A stretch of DNA of 64,000 nt, from assembly GCF_905207245.1 (NCBI RefSeq), contig NZ_CAJLKP010000016.1:21069-85068 (forward strand), in the 5' to 3' direction. The first letter of the stretch is position 1; each line of letters begins with the position of its first letter. The notes under the pieces were generated by a model that was not told the DNA's origin, did not search any database, and saw only the letters and a list, made by a program, of their open reading frames with translations. Positions 27,393 through 36,273 of the stretch are shown here, in pieces. The stretch is from an uncultured Bacteroides sp. GTDB taxonomy: Bacteria; Bacteroidota; Bacteroidia; Bacteroidales; Bacteroidaceae. A program made the position numbers and the translations under genes.

Positions 27393-27423
27393 CAAATATA
27401 GTAATAATATGAATAGTGCCAAA
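27393..27423 (-). promoter_or_regulatory. Canonical Bacteroides promoter of hicAB
   Basis: On the minus strand TTTG (27420-27423), a spacer of exactly 19 bases, and TATATTTG (27393-27400) match the consensus perfectly. The expected start near 27386 leaves a leader of about 18 bases before the hicA ATG at 27368. HicB could repress here through its helix-turn-helix (inference). Confidence 0.8.
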
Positions 27424-27470
27424 CAAATTATTCGTTATTTTACTATAATTCACCGAGTATTCACGATCTT

Positions 27471-29105
27471 TTATCTTATTTGCTGCACCGCTTCCATAAA
27501 TTCATCCTTAGAAAGCTGAGATTTGTTCCGTACTTTCAAGCGATAGTTATATACCGTCTGGGCTGAATAATGAAGGAAGTTAGCAATCTTCCCGCTATCA
27601 GTGATTCCCAACCGGATGAGAGCAAAGACACGCAACTCCGGCGTCAGCAACTCACCTTCCTTCGGACAAATGCGCTCATCTTCCTGAAGCAAAGTATTGA
27701 ACTGCTCTATGAACTTAGGATAGAGTTTCAGGAACACACTGTCGAACGTATAGAAGAACTCTTTCAGTTCATTGGCTACAAAAGAAGAAGAATTAACAGT
27801 CTTATAAAGGTCATCCAATTGTCCGGTTTTAATTTTCCGGGCAAGCATTTTCCGTTGTTCCTCCTGTTTGTTGATGTAGAGCGAACACATATTGAAAACG
27901 TAACCGATGTATTCTTCCTTCACCTGGTTGGACTCCTGCAACTTATCATTCAATGTATGCAGGTTTGCATTGATATGCTTGAGCTCCTCGTTCATATCGC
28001 TCACTGCCTTCCGGGCAACATTCAGCCGCTTCATCTGGTAGAAAATGAACATCAGGGCAATCAGCAGGATTATCAGCAGAGCAGAAGTCAGGACGAACAA
28101 AGCAACCATCTGTGTCTTCTCCTGCCGCAACTTGTTCTCATAAGTCCGGCTAATAATGGGCAGCATTTCCGAAATCTCCTGTGTACGGTAGCGGGCATTG
28201 CAGAATGTGGCATCCTGCATGGAACATTCTATATAGGTATAAGCACGGTTAATATCGCCTTCCTGAAACAAGAGGTTTGCCAGTTTCCAAAGAGAAATAT
28301 ATTCCTTCGTCGCTGCCTGGATGTCGGCGATAGCGGAAATAATCAGATATTTCTTCTGAAGCTCTGTCTTCCCCATCACGCCATAGGCATTTGCCAGCCC
28401 TATGGAAGGAATAGCAACACTATACCCTTTTCGTTTATGCGTCTCATAGCAACTGTTCAGTATCTCGATGGCTTCGTCGTATTTTTCCTCATACAGAAGT
28501 TTCTCGCTTTTCATCAGCAGATAGCCCTGCGAACCTGGCTTCCGGATATTGAGAATAGAATCTTTATATTGATAAGCAAGGCTCCGGTAGTGATCTTTCA
28601 TCTTATCGGAAAAAGCATAATCCTCCATTAACGTGTAAACCTGGTGATACTGATAATAATAGTAAGAAATACCGGAAGCATCCAAGTCGCCGGATTTAAT
28701 GCCGTCCAGTATCTCCAACCCTTCCTTATACATGGCCACTCCTATCATGACCTCGGCCACATTCAGTTCGGCGGAATAAATATGAAGGGGATTCTTCATG
28801 CGCTTGGCGAGCTCCACACGCTGGTTGGCAACCCACAGGGCGGAGTCCATGCGATAAGAACGGTATTTGCCGAACAATTCGCGATAGACATCAAAGCGTT
28901 CCTGGTCCGAATGAGGCAAATGGAGTTTCCGTTGCAAAGCATCTATCTGTTCCTGGCGTTCTAATGTATATTGGGGGCGGTTCCTGATAGACATATCAAG
29001 TACCCGAAGCAAAGAGTCTGTTTCATTGGCATAAGAATACAGGGACAGGGATACAAAAAAGACTGCTAAAATTACTTTCAGTTGCCTCATATGGATTTCT
29101 TTCAC
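27471..29105 (-). CDS. DUF6377 transmembrane TPR regulator of the SusC/SusD locus
   Basis: The 544-residue protein has a signal-like N terminus (start MRQLKVILAVFFVSLSLYS at 29090 also possible), a periplasmic TPR-type helical region (about 50-320), one membrane segment (MVALFVLTSALLIILLIALMF, about 328-348), a coiled coil, and a C-terminal cytoplasmic part with a helix-turn-helix (LGITDSGKIANFLHYSAQTVYNYRLKVRNK, about 500-530). DUF6377 proteins are frequent neighbours of susC/susD pairs and are thought to sense a ligand and control them. Here hicAB lies between it and susC. Target by position: the susC-susD-MINPP genes. Confidence 0.8.
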   Translation of the reverse strand: MKEIHMRQLKVILAVFFVSLSLYSYANETDSLLRVLDMSIRNRPQYTLERQEQIDALQRKLHLPHSDQERFDVYRELFGKYRSYRMDSALWVANQRVELAKRMKNPLHIYSAELNVAEVMIGVAMYKEGLEILDGIKSGDLDASGISYYYYQYHQVYTLMEDYAFSDKMKDHYRSLAYQYKDSILNIRKPGSQGYLLMKSEKLLYEEKYDEAIEILNSCYETHKRKGYSVAIPSIGLANAYGVMGKTELQKKYLIISAIADIQAATKEYISLWKLANLLFQEGDINRAYTYIECSMQDATFCNARYRTQEISEMLPIISRTYENKLRQEKTQMVALFVLTSALLIILLIALMFIFYQMKRLNVARKAVSDMNEELKHINANLHTLNDKLQESNQVKEEYIGYVFNMCSLYINKQEEQRKMLARKIKTGQLDDLYKTVNSSSFVANELKEFFYTFDSVFLKLYPKFIEQFNTLLQEDERICPKEGELLTPELRVFALIRLGITDSGKIANFLHYSAQTVYNYRLKVRNKSQLSKDEFMEAVQQIR

Positions 29106-29223
29106 GGTTTAACAATAAATCTTCACGGACAAAAGTACGGAATAAATATTTGAAAAAGGAAAGTTTCCCTGTTCTTTCAGCAGAATTTTACCGATAACGT
29201 TTGACTTGCTTTGTGCACAATAT

Positions 29224-29262
29224 AAAGAAAAGGAACTACATTTCCATCAGTCCCTTTTCTTT
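29224..29262 (-). terminator. Possible terminator after the seven-gene exported operon
   Basis: AAAGAAAAGG (29224-29233) pairs with CCTTTTCTTT (29253-29262) around a 19-base loop, about 15 bases after the last stop codon of the operon. The stem is AT-rich and there is no clear T run beyond it on the minus strand, so the call is tentative. Confidence 0.4.
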
Positions 29263-29276
29263 TATTCCTAAATATG

Positions 29277-29807
29277 TCAAAATACAAACCCTAATCTCAA
29301 GCCATTAAATTTATATTTTGCAGAAGCATTTTCAAACTTAAGCTTCTGCATATTGAATACATATCCCAGACTTAAATGCGGAGTAATATTTATTCCTAAA
29401 TTAAGTTCCAAAGCCAGTCCGCCTTCTTCAACATAGAAATCGTGTCCATACCCTAAGCGCAAACCTAAATAAGCAGAAACATCCTGATATAGAGTGGGCG
29501 TTTTTCCACGAAGTCCCATCATAGCCTGCAAAACACTTGGGCCCAAGCCTTCACCCCTCACTGTCTGACCTACATAATTGACTCCAAAGACATCCACGCC
29601 CAAAAAACGATGAACATTATATTGATAACGGATGCCACCTGAAAAACCAACACTCCCATCAACATCAGCCATTTTTCCAACCCCTAAATCAATGCCCCAC
29701 TGGCTTCTCTTCATGTCAGCTCCACCATCATCGCCAAACCACCTCTGGGCAGACACCGTAGCCACAAAGAAAAACATCAAAAACAACGATACCACAAATT
29801 GTTTCAT
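29277..29807 (-). CDS. Exported beta-barrel protein, last gene of the seven-gene operon
   Basis: From ATG 29807 (MKQFVVSLFLMFFFVATVSA signal) the 176-residue protein shows alternating strands (GIDLGVGKMADVDGSVGFSGGIRYQYN..., LGLRLGYGHDFY, LSLGYVFNMQKLKF) and ends in a strand with a terminal Phe (GLRLGFVF). This is the form of a small 8- to 10-strand outer-membrane barrel of the OmpX/OmpW kind. No more specific family is recognised. It follows the 401-residue protein gene by 16 bases. Confidence 0.7.
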   Translation of the reverse strand: MKQFVVSLFLMFFFVATVSAQRWFGDDGGADMKRSQWGIDLGVGKMADVDGSVGFSGGIRYQYNVHRFLGVDVFGVNYVGQTVRGEGLGPSVLQAMMGLRGKTPTLYQDVSAYLGLRLGYGHDFYVEEGGLALELNLGINITPHLSLGYVFNMQKLKFENASAKYKFNGLRLGFVF

Positions 29808-29823
29808 ATAGTTGTCCTCCCTC

Positions 29824-31029
29824 CTATTTAATTTCACGGATTAACATTCCCGGATAAAAATCACGGCCACTCACTTTCTTGAAAGTCGTCTGGCCCAATT
29901 CCGCACCGGCTGCTCCTTCTTCCTTCGCCATATACCGGTTATCCCAAATCATTCCGGACACCGGTTTAATCTCTCCAACCTTTTTATACTCCACCTTATT
30001 GTCCTTCATCACAGCTTCCAGCACTTCAAAACGGGATTTTTCCGTAATGCCCTCCTTCATCCCTATTTGAGCACAGATTGGTTCCACTTCCGTAAGAGGA
30101 GTCTTTACCTTAAACGCTTCAAAGTTCTGCTGCAAAGAAGCGATATTTTCATCAATGGCACGTTGACATGCCTTGCGAATCATCTGTTTCGGTTCATCAA
30201 GGTTCACCCCAAGAAATGAAACATCTTTGCCGCTACTCTTCTGCATACCGATATATCGCATGCTGAACTTGCTACGATGGTTATCAAATGCCTGCTTTTT
30301 AGCTTGGTCAGAATCAGTAGAGTAATAGTCTCTATAAAAAGTCATAGCCGTTTCTTCATCCCAAACCAACTGATAGAGATGAGTGATGACATTTACCTTG
30401 AAACCTTTCAGAGTTTCCATCATGTCGCCCATCGAATCACCTAAATCTGAAAAAGAATTTGTACCCAAAGCCACATCCGCTACTGCCCCCAGGATTCTGA
30501 ATGCAGTTCCAAATGCCTTACCGGTTTTCTCACGGTCTATATACCTGATATCATTTACCACCAGGAAAGAATTTCCAATTAAATCTTCACCGGCATCCTC
30601 CAGCATAGCCATCCCCCTTTGGGAACGGGCAGCCAATTCTTTATCGAACTCACTTGCATCATAAAGACCACGCTCCTTCACCAGTTCCACATCACATACT
30701 CCGGTCAAAGGGTCACGGTTGAACCAGCGGGAAACCATGCGCGAAGCTATGCCATTGTTCTTTACGAACTCATCCACCACCTGCGTATCCTTCAGTTTCT
30801 GTCCCATAGAAACCACCTTCACCGATAAATCATGATTATTATACTTATCCGGGGTAGGAATCTGGAGAAAAACATCACTTATTTCCCGGGCAAACTTCTG
30901 GTCATCGTGATTTATCAGAAGACTATATAATGAACTCCGGCGATAATTCATTGCCGTAGAATCCTTCTGTGCATATGACTGCATGACAGACAAAACTGCC
31001 AGCATCAAAACTAAAGCTATCTTTTTCAT
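29824..31029 (-). CDS. Exported protein of unknown function (401 residues)
   Basis: It carries a clear signal peptide (MKKIALVLMLAVLSVMQSYAQ). The rest is mixed helix and strand without transmembrane segments. A hydrophobic segment IGNSFLVVNDIRYIDREKTGKAFGTAFRILG lies around 165-195. The stretch KTPLTEVEPICAQIGMKEGITEKSRFEVLE near 310-340 reads like a small beta module. I recognise no family. It is the sixth gene of the operon, between the WG-repeat protein and the barrel, 24 bases after the former. Confidence 0.6.
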   Translation of the reverse strand: MKKIALVLMLAVLSVMQSYAQKDSTAMNYRRSSLYSLLINHDDQKFAREISDVFLQIPTPDKYNNHDLSVKVVSMGQKLKDTQVVDEFVKNNGIASRMVSRWFNRDPLTGVCDVELVKERGLYDASEFDKELAARSQRGMAMLEDAGEDLIGNSFLVVNDIRYIDREKTGKAFGTAFRILGAVADVALGTNSFSDLGDSMGDMMETLKGFKVNVITHLYQLVWDEETAMTFYRDYYSTDSDQAKKQAFDNHRSKFSMRYIGMQKSSGKDVSFLGVNLDEPKQMIRKACQRAIDENIASLQQNFEAFKVKTPLTEVEPICAQIGMKEGITEKSRFEVLEAVMKDNKVEYKKVGEIKPVSGMIWDNRYMAKEEGAAGAELGQTTFKKVSGRDFYPGMLIREIK

Positions 31030-31053
31030 AAAGTATAAGCTAATTTACATTGA

Positions 31054-32910
31054 TTAATAATCCCATTTATCATCCGGTATGCGGTCGGTTATCTTGAATG
31101 CATTGACCGAAACATCCTCATAAATATTCAAACGGAAAGCATCCGTATCATTCAAAGATGTCTTGCCCAGCTTCTCCATATAAGCCAAAGCATTCTTTAA
31201 ACGGGAGAAGTTATCCATTTTGCAAGGTACGATGAGATTTCCATTGATGTCAATCATGCCATATTTACCCTCCATGGCCACATAAGCGTAGTTCTCCTTA
31301 AAGTTGCTTGCATCTTCAAAACCCTGGCTAAATGCCATGGCCTTTTTCTTAAGATCATAGCAATACCACAACGCCCCATCTTTCCCCCAAATATATCGGG
31401 GAGCAGGTTCATTCACCAGTTTAAGATCCCCCCATTCAAAGGGCACTATCTGACGACTTTCCTTATCAATCATTCCCCATCTGCCGTTTTCTATCTGTGC
31501 AGCAGCCCAGCCATGTCTAAAGTCAGATACATTCTTATATGTCAACGGAATGACAATACTGCCAGAACGGTCGGCTATCCCCCACTTCCCGGCCTTGCAA
31601 ACGCCCAACATATCTTCACTGAAATTAGCTTTTACATCATCATACTCAAATGGAAGAACATTCTTTCCTTTATTATCAATCACTCCGAATCTACCACTCG
31701 CATTATCTTGCACAATACACATGCCTTTATCAAAATTCATGGCCATGCGGAACACGTCAGTAACCCGGTTTCCGGACTTATCGACAAAATAGGCAGTCTT
31801 GTCATTCTTATTTTGAATCTTGCCGACGCCATCAATATAGGACTGCAAAATCTCATTCTCTGCAAACTCTTTCAAATATCCGGATTCAACGTTATAATAG
31901 CCGTACTCCATTTTCTTTTTGTGGAGTTTTCCCACCAAAGCAATACCATTGGAAGGACAATGCACCTCATGAAATTTCTTTTCAGGGACTACAATGTCGC
32001 CACGGTCATTCATAATTCCATATCTATTCAGCCCTTTCCCATAAAACAAGAAATCACCCTCCGTGGAAATTTCTATATTATCAAAGAAGAAGTTCAAGCT
32101 ATCGGCTGCCTCCTTTGTTTTTGCAGTAGCCAAGGTCAGATTATAATAGTTCTCAGGACTGAACAAACGACTCAAAGGCCTTTGTAGAGCATACAATCCA
32201 TAGCCACTGGATACAGTTGCATTATAATCCACAATCTCTTGCGTATCCTTCCTCTTATATTTAAAGAAGTAACCGAGAGTCAGATATTTAGCCGGAACCA
32301 CTACCTTTCCTTCCCTGTTTATCAAACCGTATTTGGCACCACTCAACTTTCCGGTTTTCTTGTTTACCTTGCCCGAAGAAGCAAACCAGCAATGCCCGAA
32401 CTTGTCAAACAACCCGACTGCCACATATTTAGGTTCTAACAAAAATTGTGCATGGTCATCAATCAGACCATACTTCTTGCCATTGATAACATAAGCCACT
32501 CCATCTTCAAATTCTCCGATTTCATCATATTTCGGTGGCAAAATCTCTTCCCCCCGCTTGTTGAGGAATCCCCACTTTGCACCTTTCAGGATGCCGTCCT
32601 TATAACTACCTCCTACCGCCACACGGCAGAAATTCCCTGTAAAAGGCAGAATCAGCGTATATTTAATCTTTCCCACTGCATCACCTTTGGGATTGATGAA
32701 TCCATATTTATCTCCCTTCTTTACCTTTGCTAATCCTTCTTCAAACGGATATGCTTCGGTATACTTATACGAAATCACTTTTTTTCCCTGGTTATCGACA
32801 TAACCGAACTTTCCCTTCTCATTTGCTTCGGGACGCAAATTCTGAGCCTGCAAGCCTGCAAAAGCCAGAAGGCCTCCCAATAGCAATAAAAAACGACGAA
32901 TTGTTTCCAT
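31054..32910 (-). CDS. WG-repeat exported protein
   Basis: The 618-residue protein has a signal peptide (METIRRFLLLLGGLLAFAGLQAQ) and about ten WG-type beta repeats along its length. Typical copies are GKFGYVDNQGKKVISYKYTEAYPF, AKWGFLNKRGEEILPPKYDEIGEF, KYGLINREGKVVVPAKY, GRFGVIDNKGKNVLPFEYDDV and GKYGMIDINGNLIVPCKM. WG repeats probably form an elongated beta structure for binding; no enzymatic motif is seen. It is the fifth gene of the operon. The partners suggest a periplasmic or surface structure rather than catalysis. Confidence 0.82.
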   Translation of the reverse strand: METIRRFLLLLGGLLAFAGLQAQNLRPEANEKGKFGYVDNQGKKVISYKYTEAYPFEEGLAKVKKGDKYGFINPKGDAVGKIKYTLILPFTGNFCRVAVGGSYKDGILKGAKWGFLNKRGEEILPPKYDEIGEFEDGVAYVINGKKYGLIDDHAQFLLEPKYVAVGLFDKFGHCWFASSGKVNKKTGKLSGAKYGLINREGKVVVPAKYLTLGYFFKYKRKDTQEIVDYNATVSSGYGLYALQRPLSRLFSPENYYNLTLATAKTKEAADSLNFFFDNIEISTEGDFLFYGKGLNRYGIMNDRGDIVVPEKKFHEVHCPSNGIALVGKLHKKKMEYGYYNVESGYLKEFAENEILQSYIDGVGKIQNKNDKTAYFVDKSGNRVTDVFRMAMNFDKGMCIVQDNASGRFGVIDNKGKNVLPFEYDDVKANFSEDMLGVCKAGKWGIADRSGSIVIPLTYKNVSDFRHGWAAAQIENGRWGMIDKESRQIVPFEWGDLKLVNEPAPRYIWGKDGALWYCYDLKKKAMAFSQGFEDASNFKENYAYVAMEGKYGMIDINGNLIVPCKMDNFSRLKNALAYMEKLGKTSLNDTDAFRLNIYEDVSVNAFKITDRIPDDKWDY

Positions 32911-32924
32911 AAGATATTATTTTG

Positions 32925-33857
32925 TTATTTCAACCACATAAGATTTGTTGTCTTAGGCTGCTGCCCCTTTCCAAAAGCTACACCTACAGCACGAGCCGCA
33001 TCAATGACTTGTTTCCGTATGGCAATCTCGTCATTATACTTTTGGCGCATCTCAAAGTTCCAGTCGTCCTTGACTTTTGCTTTCACCTCCTTGTACAACT
33101 CCATCGCCTCACCATAGCATGCCGCATCCGGTTCCAGTTGATTCAGAATCTCCGCTACTCTGGCGGCACCGGTCTGGTCAGGATTTACGGCCCAGGCATT
33201 GCGGGCAAGCATCAACAGACGGTCACAGCTATAATCAATATAAGCATGATAGGTCTTCACCAGTTCTTCGGAAACAAGCTCGTAACCCTTACAACACACA
33301 GGAACGGCTGTCAGCAGAAACAGTGCCCGTTCATAATTACGCAACTGCGACAAACGTTGCGCCTCCTTGATTATATTGCTGTACTCTGCATCATAATAAC
33401 TGATAATGCGTTTCTTGCCTTTCTCAAGGAAACTTGCAATTTTCTCGTTGCTGGCATTCAGCGAACGGTAGGCATTCAAAAAAGCGCGTTCGCGGCTCTC
33501 GCCTACTCCGCGTATCTCAAAAGCAATGCGGTCGAACACCTTTTCACCCAAATAGTCACCGATATAAAGGTTGAGCGATAAAGTCAGTGCCGTCTTAGCA
33601 GGAGCTCCCGCCACCACCTGTTCGTAAAGCGGCAATGCCTTGGCTGCCACAAAAAATTGTGCATAATCTCCCGATGCACTGATGCCGTCGCTGCTCACTA
33701 CCGTACACAAGCGATTGTATAAATATTCGTTGGCCGAAGCCGGCGTTTCTCCATCCTGTCCGACATCAATTGCCATCAAACGTATCTCACAGTCCTGCGA
33801 GTAGGCCTTCATACCTGCCATACACATCAGGAGAAACAGAAAAATTATCTTTTTCAT
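32925..33857 (-). CDS. Exported helical protein of unknown function (310 residues)
   Basis: Signal peptide MKKIIFLFLLMCMAGMKAYSQ is followed by a beta-rich half (EIRLMAIDVGQDGETPASANEYLYNRLCTVVSSDG, ALTLSLNLYIGDY) and a helical half with TPR-like spacing (IIKEAQRLSQLRNYERALFLLTAVPVCC). Four Cys residues (CEIRL, LCTV, VCCKG, SCDRL, ACYG region) may form disulfides. The pattern is reminiscent of proteins that compute over many small secreted parts, such as LPP20/FlgT-like modules, but no family is firmly recognised. It is the fourth gene of the operon. Confidence 0.6.
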   Translation of the reverse strand: MKKIIFLFLLMCMAGMKAYSQDCEIRLMAIDVGQDGETPASANEYLYNRLCTVVSSDGISASGDYAQFFVAAKALPLYEQVVAGAPAKTALTLSLNLYIGDYLGEKVFDRIAFEIRGVGESRERAFLNAYRSLNASNEKIASFLEKGKKRIISYYDAEYSNIIKEAQRLSQLRNYERALFLLTAVPVCCKGYELVSEELVKTYHAYIDYSCDRLLMLARNAWAVNPDQTGAARVAEILNQLEPDAACYGEAMELYKEVKAKVKDDWNFEMRQKYNDEIAIRKQVIDAARAVGVAFGKGQQPKTTNLMWLK

Positions 33858-33876
33858 ACCACAGATGTATTAAATG

Positions 33877-34830
33877 TTATTTTTCTCCGATTACCAATAT
33901 AGCCTTTCCCAATCCTTTGGTGAGCAGTTTGCACTCCACATTGTAGGGCGCAGCCCTCAGATAACGCCGTAAATTGTTGGCAAAGCTACGGGTATCCATC
34001 GGCATACCGTTTTCACGGTAAAGGGGGATGCGAACCTGCTCCAGAAGCATACGATTCTCCGTAGCATCCGATACATTATACCGATGTTCCTGTGTATTGT
34101 TGTACATCCATCCGTCAATGATATCCGTCAACATCTCGCCGTCAAATTCAGTCTCCAGATTCTTGCCGGAACCATTGTCGAACACTAATATTTCTACATT
34201 TACTTCGCGCCCGTTTGTCTGCAAATCATCGAAATGTGCTTGTAGCTGAGAAGCGAAATTATCCATATTATTCAGTACAGCCTCCTCAAGCAATACCGGA
34301 GTTTCGGCCGACAAAGAAGTTGCCCCCGTCCCGGTGGCAGCAGCAATCTGCTTGTTTGTATACGCATCCAGCCCGCGCAATGTATAGGTGACCGAGCGTT
34401 TGGGGCCGGTAACATTAATCTTCCAAACCAACTCCACCAGAATATCGGCTTTCGCTCTATTGAGCAATTGTTCATAAGGCGTCTCGGCCAGCGAAGCTCC
34501 CGAAGCAGAACTTGTCAACATCTGGTTTTCTGCCGACGACTGTTCCATACTCCTGATAGTGGAAGAAAGATCTTTCAGAGGGAATCCTCTTTCAGCCATT
34601 AACTCGCCGATTTTGGTTATCACATTCAGTAAGTCTATATCATTCTGCAAAGCACTTTTATAATCGGGTACATCCGTTTTAACCCCCTGCGCCTCGTAAG
34701 AGCGCATATAATTATTGTTTGCACACCACGCGTCTGCCGGAATCACCATAATGGTGGGTTTCTTCACCTGGGCAAATGCCGCCTGCCCCATGACGGTCAA
34801 GAAAATCAAAGTACCAATGAGTTTTCGCAT
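33877..34830 (-). CDS. DUF6175 exported protein
   Basis: Signal peptide MRKLIGTLIFLTVMGQAAFAQ precedes a domain beginning KKPTIMVIPADAWC, a Rossmann-like strand pattern seen in DUF6175 proteins and distantly in CsgG/LpoB-like proteins. Later blocks are ADILVELVWKIN, RGLDAYTNKQIAAATGTG and VNVEILVFDNGSGKNLETEFDG. The function is unknown. By position it is the third gene of the operon, only 3 bases after a small lipoprotein gene, which implies translational coupling. Confidence 0.7.
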   Translation of the reverse strand: MRKLIGTLIFLTVMGQAAFAQVKKPTIMVIPADAWCANNNYMRSYEAQGVKTDVPDYKSALQNDIDLLNVITKIGELMAERGFPLKDLSSTIRSMEQSSAENQMLTSSASGASLAETPYEQLLNRAKADILVELVWKINVTGPKRSVTYTLRGLDAYTNKQIAAATGTGATSLSAETPVLLEEAVLNNMDNFASQLQAHFDDLQTNGREVNVEILVFDNGSGKNLETEFDGEMLTDIIDGWMYNNTQEHRYNVSDATENRMLLEQVRIPLYRENGMPMDTRSFANNLRRYLRAAPYNVECKLLTKGLGKAILVIGEK

Positions 34831-34833
34831 ATA

Positions 34834-35319
34834 CTACTTTTTTAAGATATTGTCAGAAATAAGCTTTTTCTCCAGATCAGCTCTCAGCACTCTTAGCACC
34901 AGCGCATACGAATCGCGTGTCTGGCTCTTTTTCTTCACGCCCGACCCCATTTTGGTGGCATCCATCTTCACGAAATCGACATATGCACCGTTTTTACTGA
35001 AGAAGTTGTCAAAATAAGCTTGATGCCTCTCCTCCGCATTAACCTCAAAAAGAAGCGGTTTGAATTTGCATTGGCCCTTCTGTACTCCGCTGAAGATAAT
35101 GTCGCGTACGGCTTTCTTTTTGGCTTGTTCCACAGCATCCGCCCGGGAGGCGCCCTGTCCCCATGCACGAAGTACCACCGTCCCATCCATTGCATTTCCC
35201 ACACATTCTGTTTCAAACGTATAAAATGCCGCTGTCGAAGGAGATTTGCACGAACTGAATGCCATGCATATTGCCGACACGGCAAGAATAAAACTAAATC
35301 TCACTTTCATAAATTGCAT
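34834..35319 (-). CDS. Small lipoprotein, LPP20-like
   Basis: The 161-residue protein has a lipobox (AICMAFSSCKSPS; Cys about 24; start MKVRFSFILAV at 35310 possible). The mature part has VVLRAWGQGASRADAVEQAKKKAVRDIIF, a pattern of strand and Ala-spaced helix typical of the LPP20/FlgP group. Its FDNFFSKNGAYVDFV stretch is shared with the next upstream gene product (FFEPFFKDGGGYQNYA), so the two are paralogues. Second gene of the operon; function unknown. Confidence 0.65.
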   Translation of the reverse strand: MQFMKVRFSFILAVSAICMAFSSCKSPSTAAFYTFETECVGNAMDGTVVLRAWGQGASRADAVEQAKKKAVRDIIFSGVQKGQCKFKPLLFEVNAEERHQAYFDNFFSKNGAYVDFVKMDATKMGSGVKKKSQTRDSYALVLRVLRADLEKKLISDNILKK

Positions 35320-35338
35320 GTTATGTTTAAATTAATAG

Positions 35339-35815
35339 TTAAAAGCCGCTTCCAAGTCCTTTTATTACCCCTGCCTTTTCAAGATCCTTACGCAAACGAT
35401 CTTTCGAAACGGAAAATGTGGCACCAATACGATATTGCTTTTTGTCCATCTTCACAATATCATATTGGGCGGTTACCATATCGGCATAATTCTGATAGCC
35501 TCCTCCATCTTTAAAGAATGGTTCAAAAAAATCGGAATGTTCCTGTTCGGTAAGCGTGCTACCCGCCAGTGCTTTCTGAGTCACCCGCGATTCCTGGCTG
35601 GAAAAACCCTTGAACAGCACTCCATGAACAGCACATTTTTTCAGTAAATCAGCGTCCGGCTTATTTTTCTTGGAAACAACGTACACTTTTACCAGATATG
35701 TACCCTGCGTTCCACTACCGGCACCGACGATCTCATATTCCAAAGGTCCGGCCGCATATCCTCCCAAAGAAATTAAAAAGAGAAGAATTAAAGGCAAACT
35801 AAATTTGAGTTTCAT
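35339..35815 (-). CDS. Exported paralogue of the LPP20-like lipoprotein
   Basis: The 158-residue protein has a signal peptide (MKLKFSLPLILLFLISLGGYA) without a lipobox Cys. It shares layout with the following gene product: a beta strand run (TYLVKVYVVSKKNK), a helix with DADLLKKCAVHGVLFKGF, then FFKDGGGYQNYADMVTAQYDIVKMDKKQYRIGATFSVSKDRLRKDLEKAGVI. It is the first gene of the operon, 19 bases before the lipoprotein gene. No family is firmly recognised. Confidence 0.65.
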   Translation of the reverse strand: MKLKFSLPLILLFLISLGGYAAGPLEYEIVGAGSGTQGTYLVKVYVVSKKNKPDADLLKKCAVHGVLFKGFSSQESRVTQKALAGSTLTEQEHSDFFEPFFKDGGGYQNYADMVTAQYDIVKMDKKQYRIGATFSVSKDRLRKDLEKAGVIKGLGSGF

Positions 35816-36273
35816 AATTATTATTATTAAGATTTATTATAAATGCGACCCTTTACAGAAAATTAAATACAATAAAAATTGGATTATACGGACAAAAAGC
35901 GATACTAAAACGACATTCAGCTGTATTATCCGGTAATTCCGCAATATATATATCCTGTTCCAAAACATGCCATTAAACCATTCTAAAGCATATAAAGAAC
36001 ACAAAACGGCATAAAGCTTCTCCTTTGCAGACCTGTTATTCAATAAAAACACCATCAATCTGCAAAAGCATACAAACTTTTCGTAAAAGTAATATTATTA
36101 TATATTCAAGACATTAAAAGCCTTGCTTTTAACATAATATTAACAAATATAAAAACTATTATGTTATGATTTCAAAGTTCCAAACACAACATGCCGGCAT
36201 GTTCCTTCTCTTTTTTAGTTTCACATGCCGGCATGCATTCACACCCTAATATCTTCACTTCAAACGTTGCCTA
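35816..36273. other. AT-rich spacer upstream of the seven-gene operon
   Basis: This 458-base stretch holds no plausible gene. It should carry the operon's promoter, but no convincing TTTG/TAnnTTTG pair was found on the minus strand. It contains the two palindromes at 36190 and 36224. Confidence 0.5.
36190..36235. repeat. Two copies of the palindrome CATGCCGGCATG
   Basis: Identical 12-base palindromes lie at 36190-36201 and 36224-36235, 34 bases apart and much richer in G+C than their surroundings. They could pair with one another as a hairpin after the DUF6266 stop codon, or serve as paired binding sites upstream of the seven-gene operon. Confidence 0.8.

Noticed and set aside
26644..27423. 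Larger mobile element around hicAB
   Set aside because: No transposase, integrase or terminal repeats are seen; only the two genes and their own signals.
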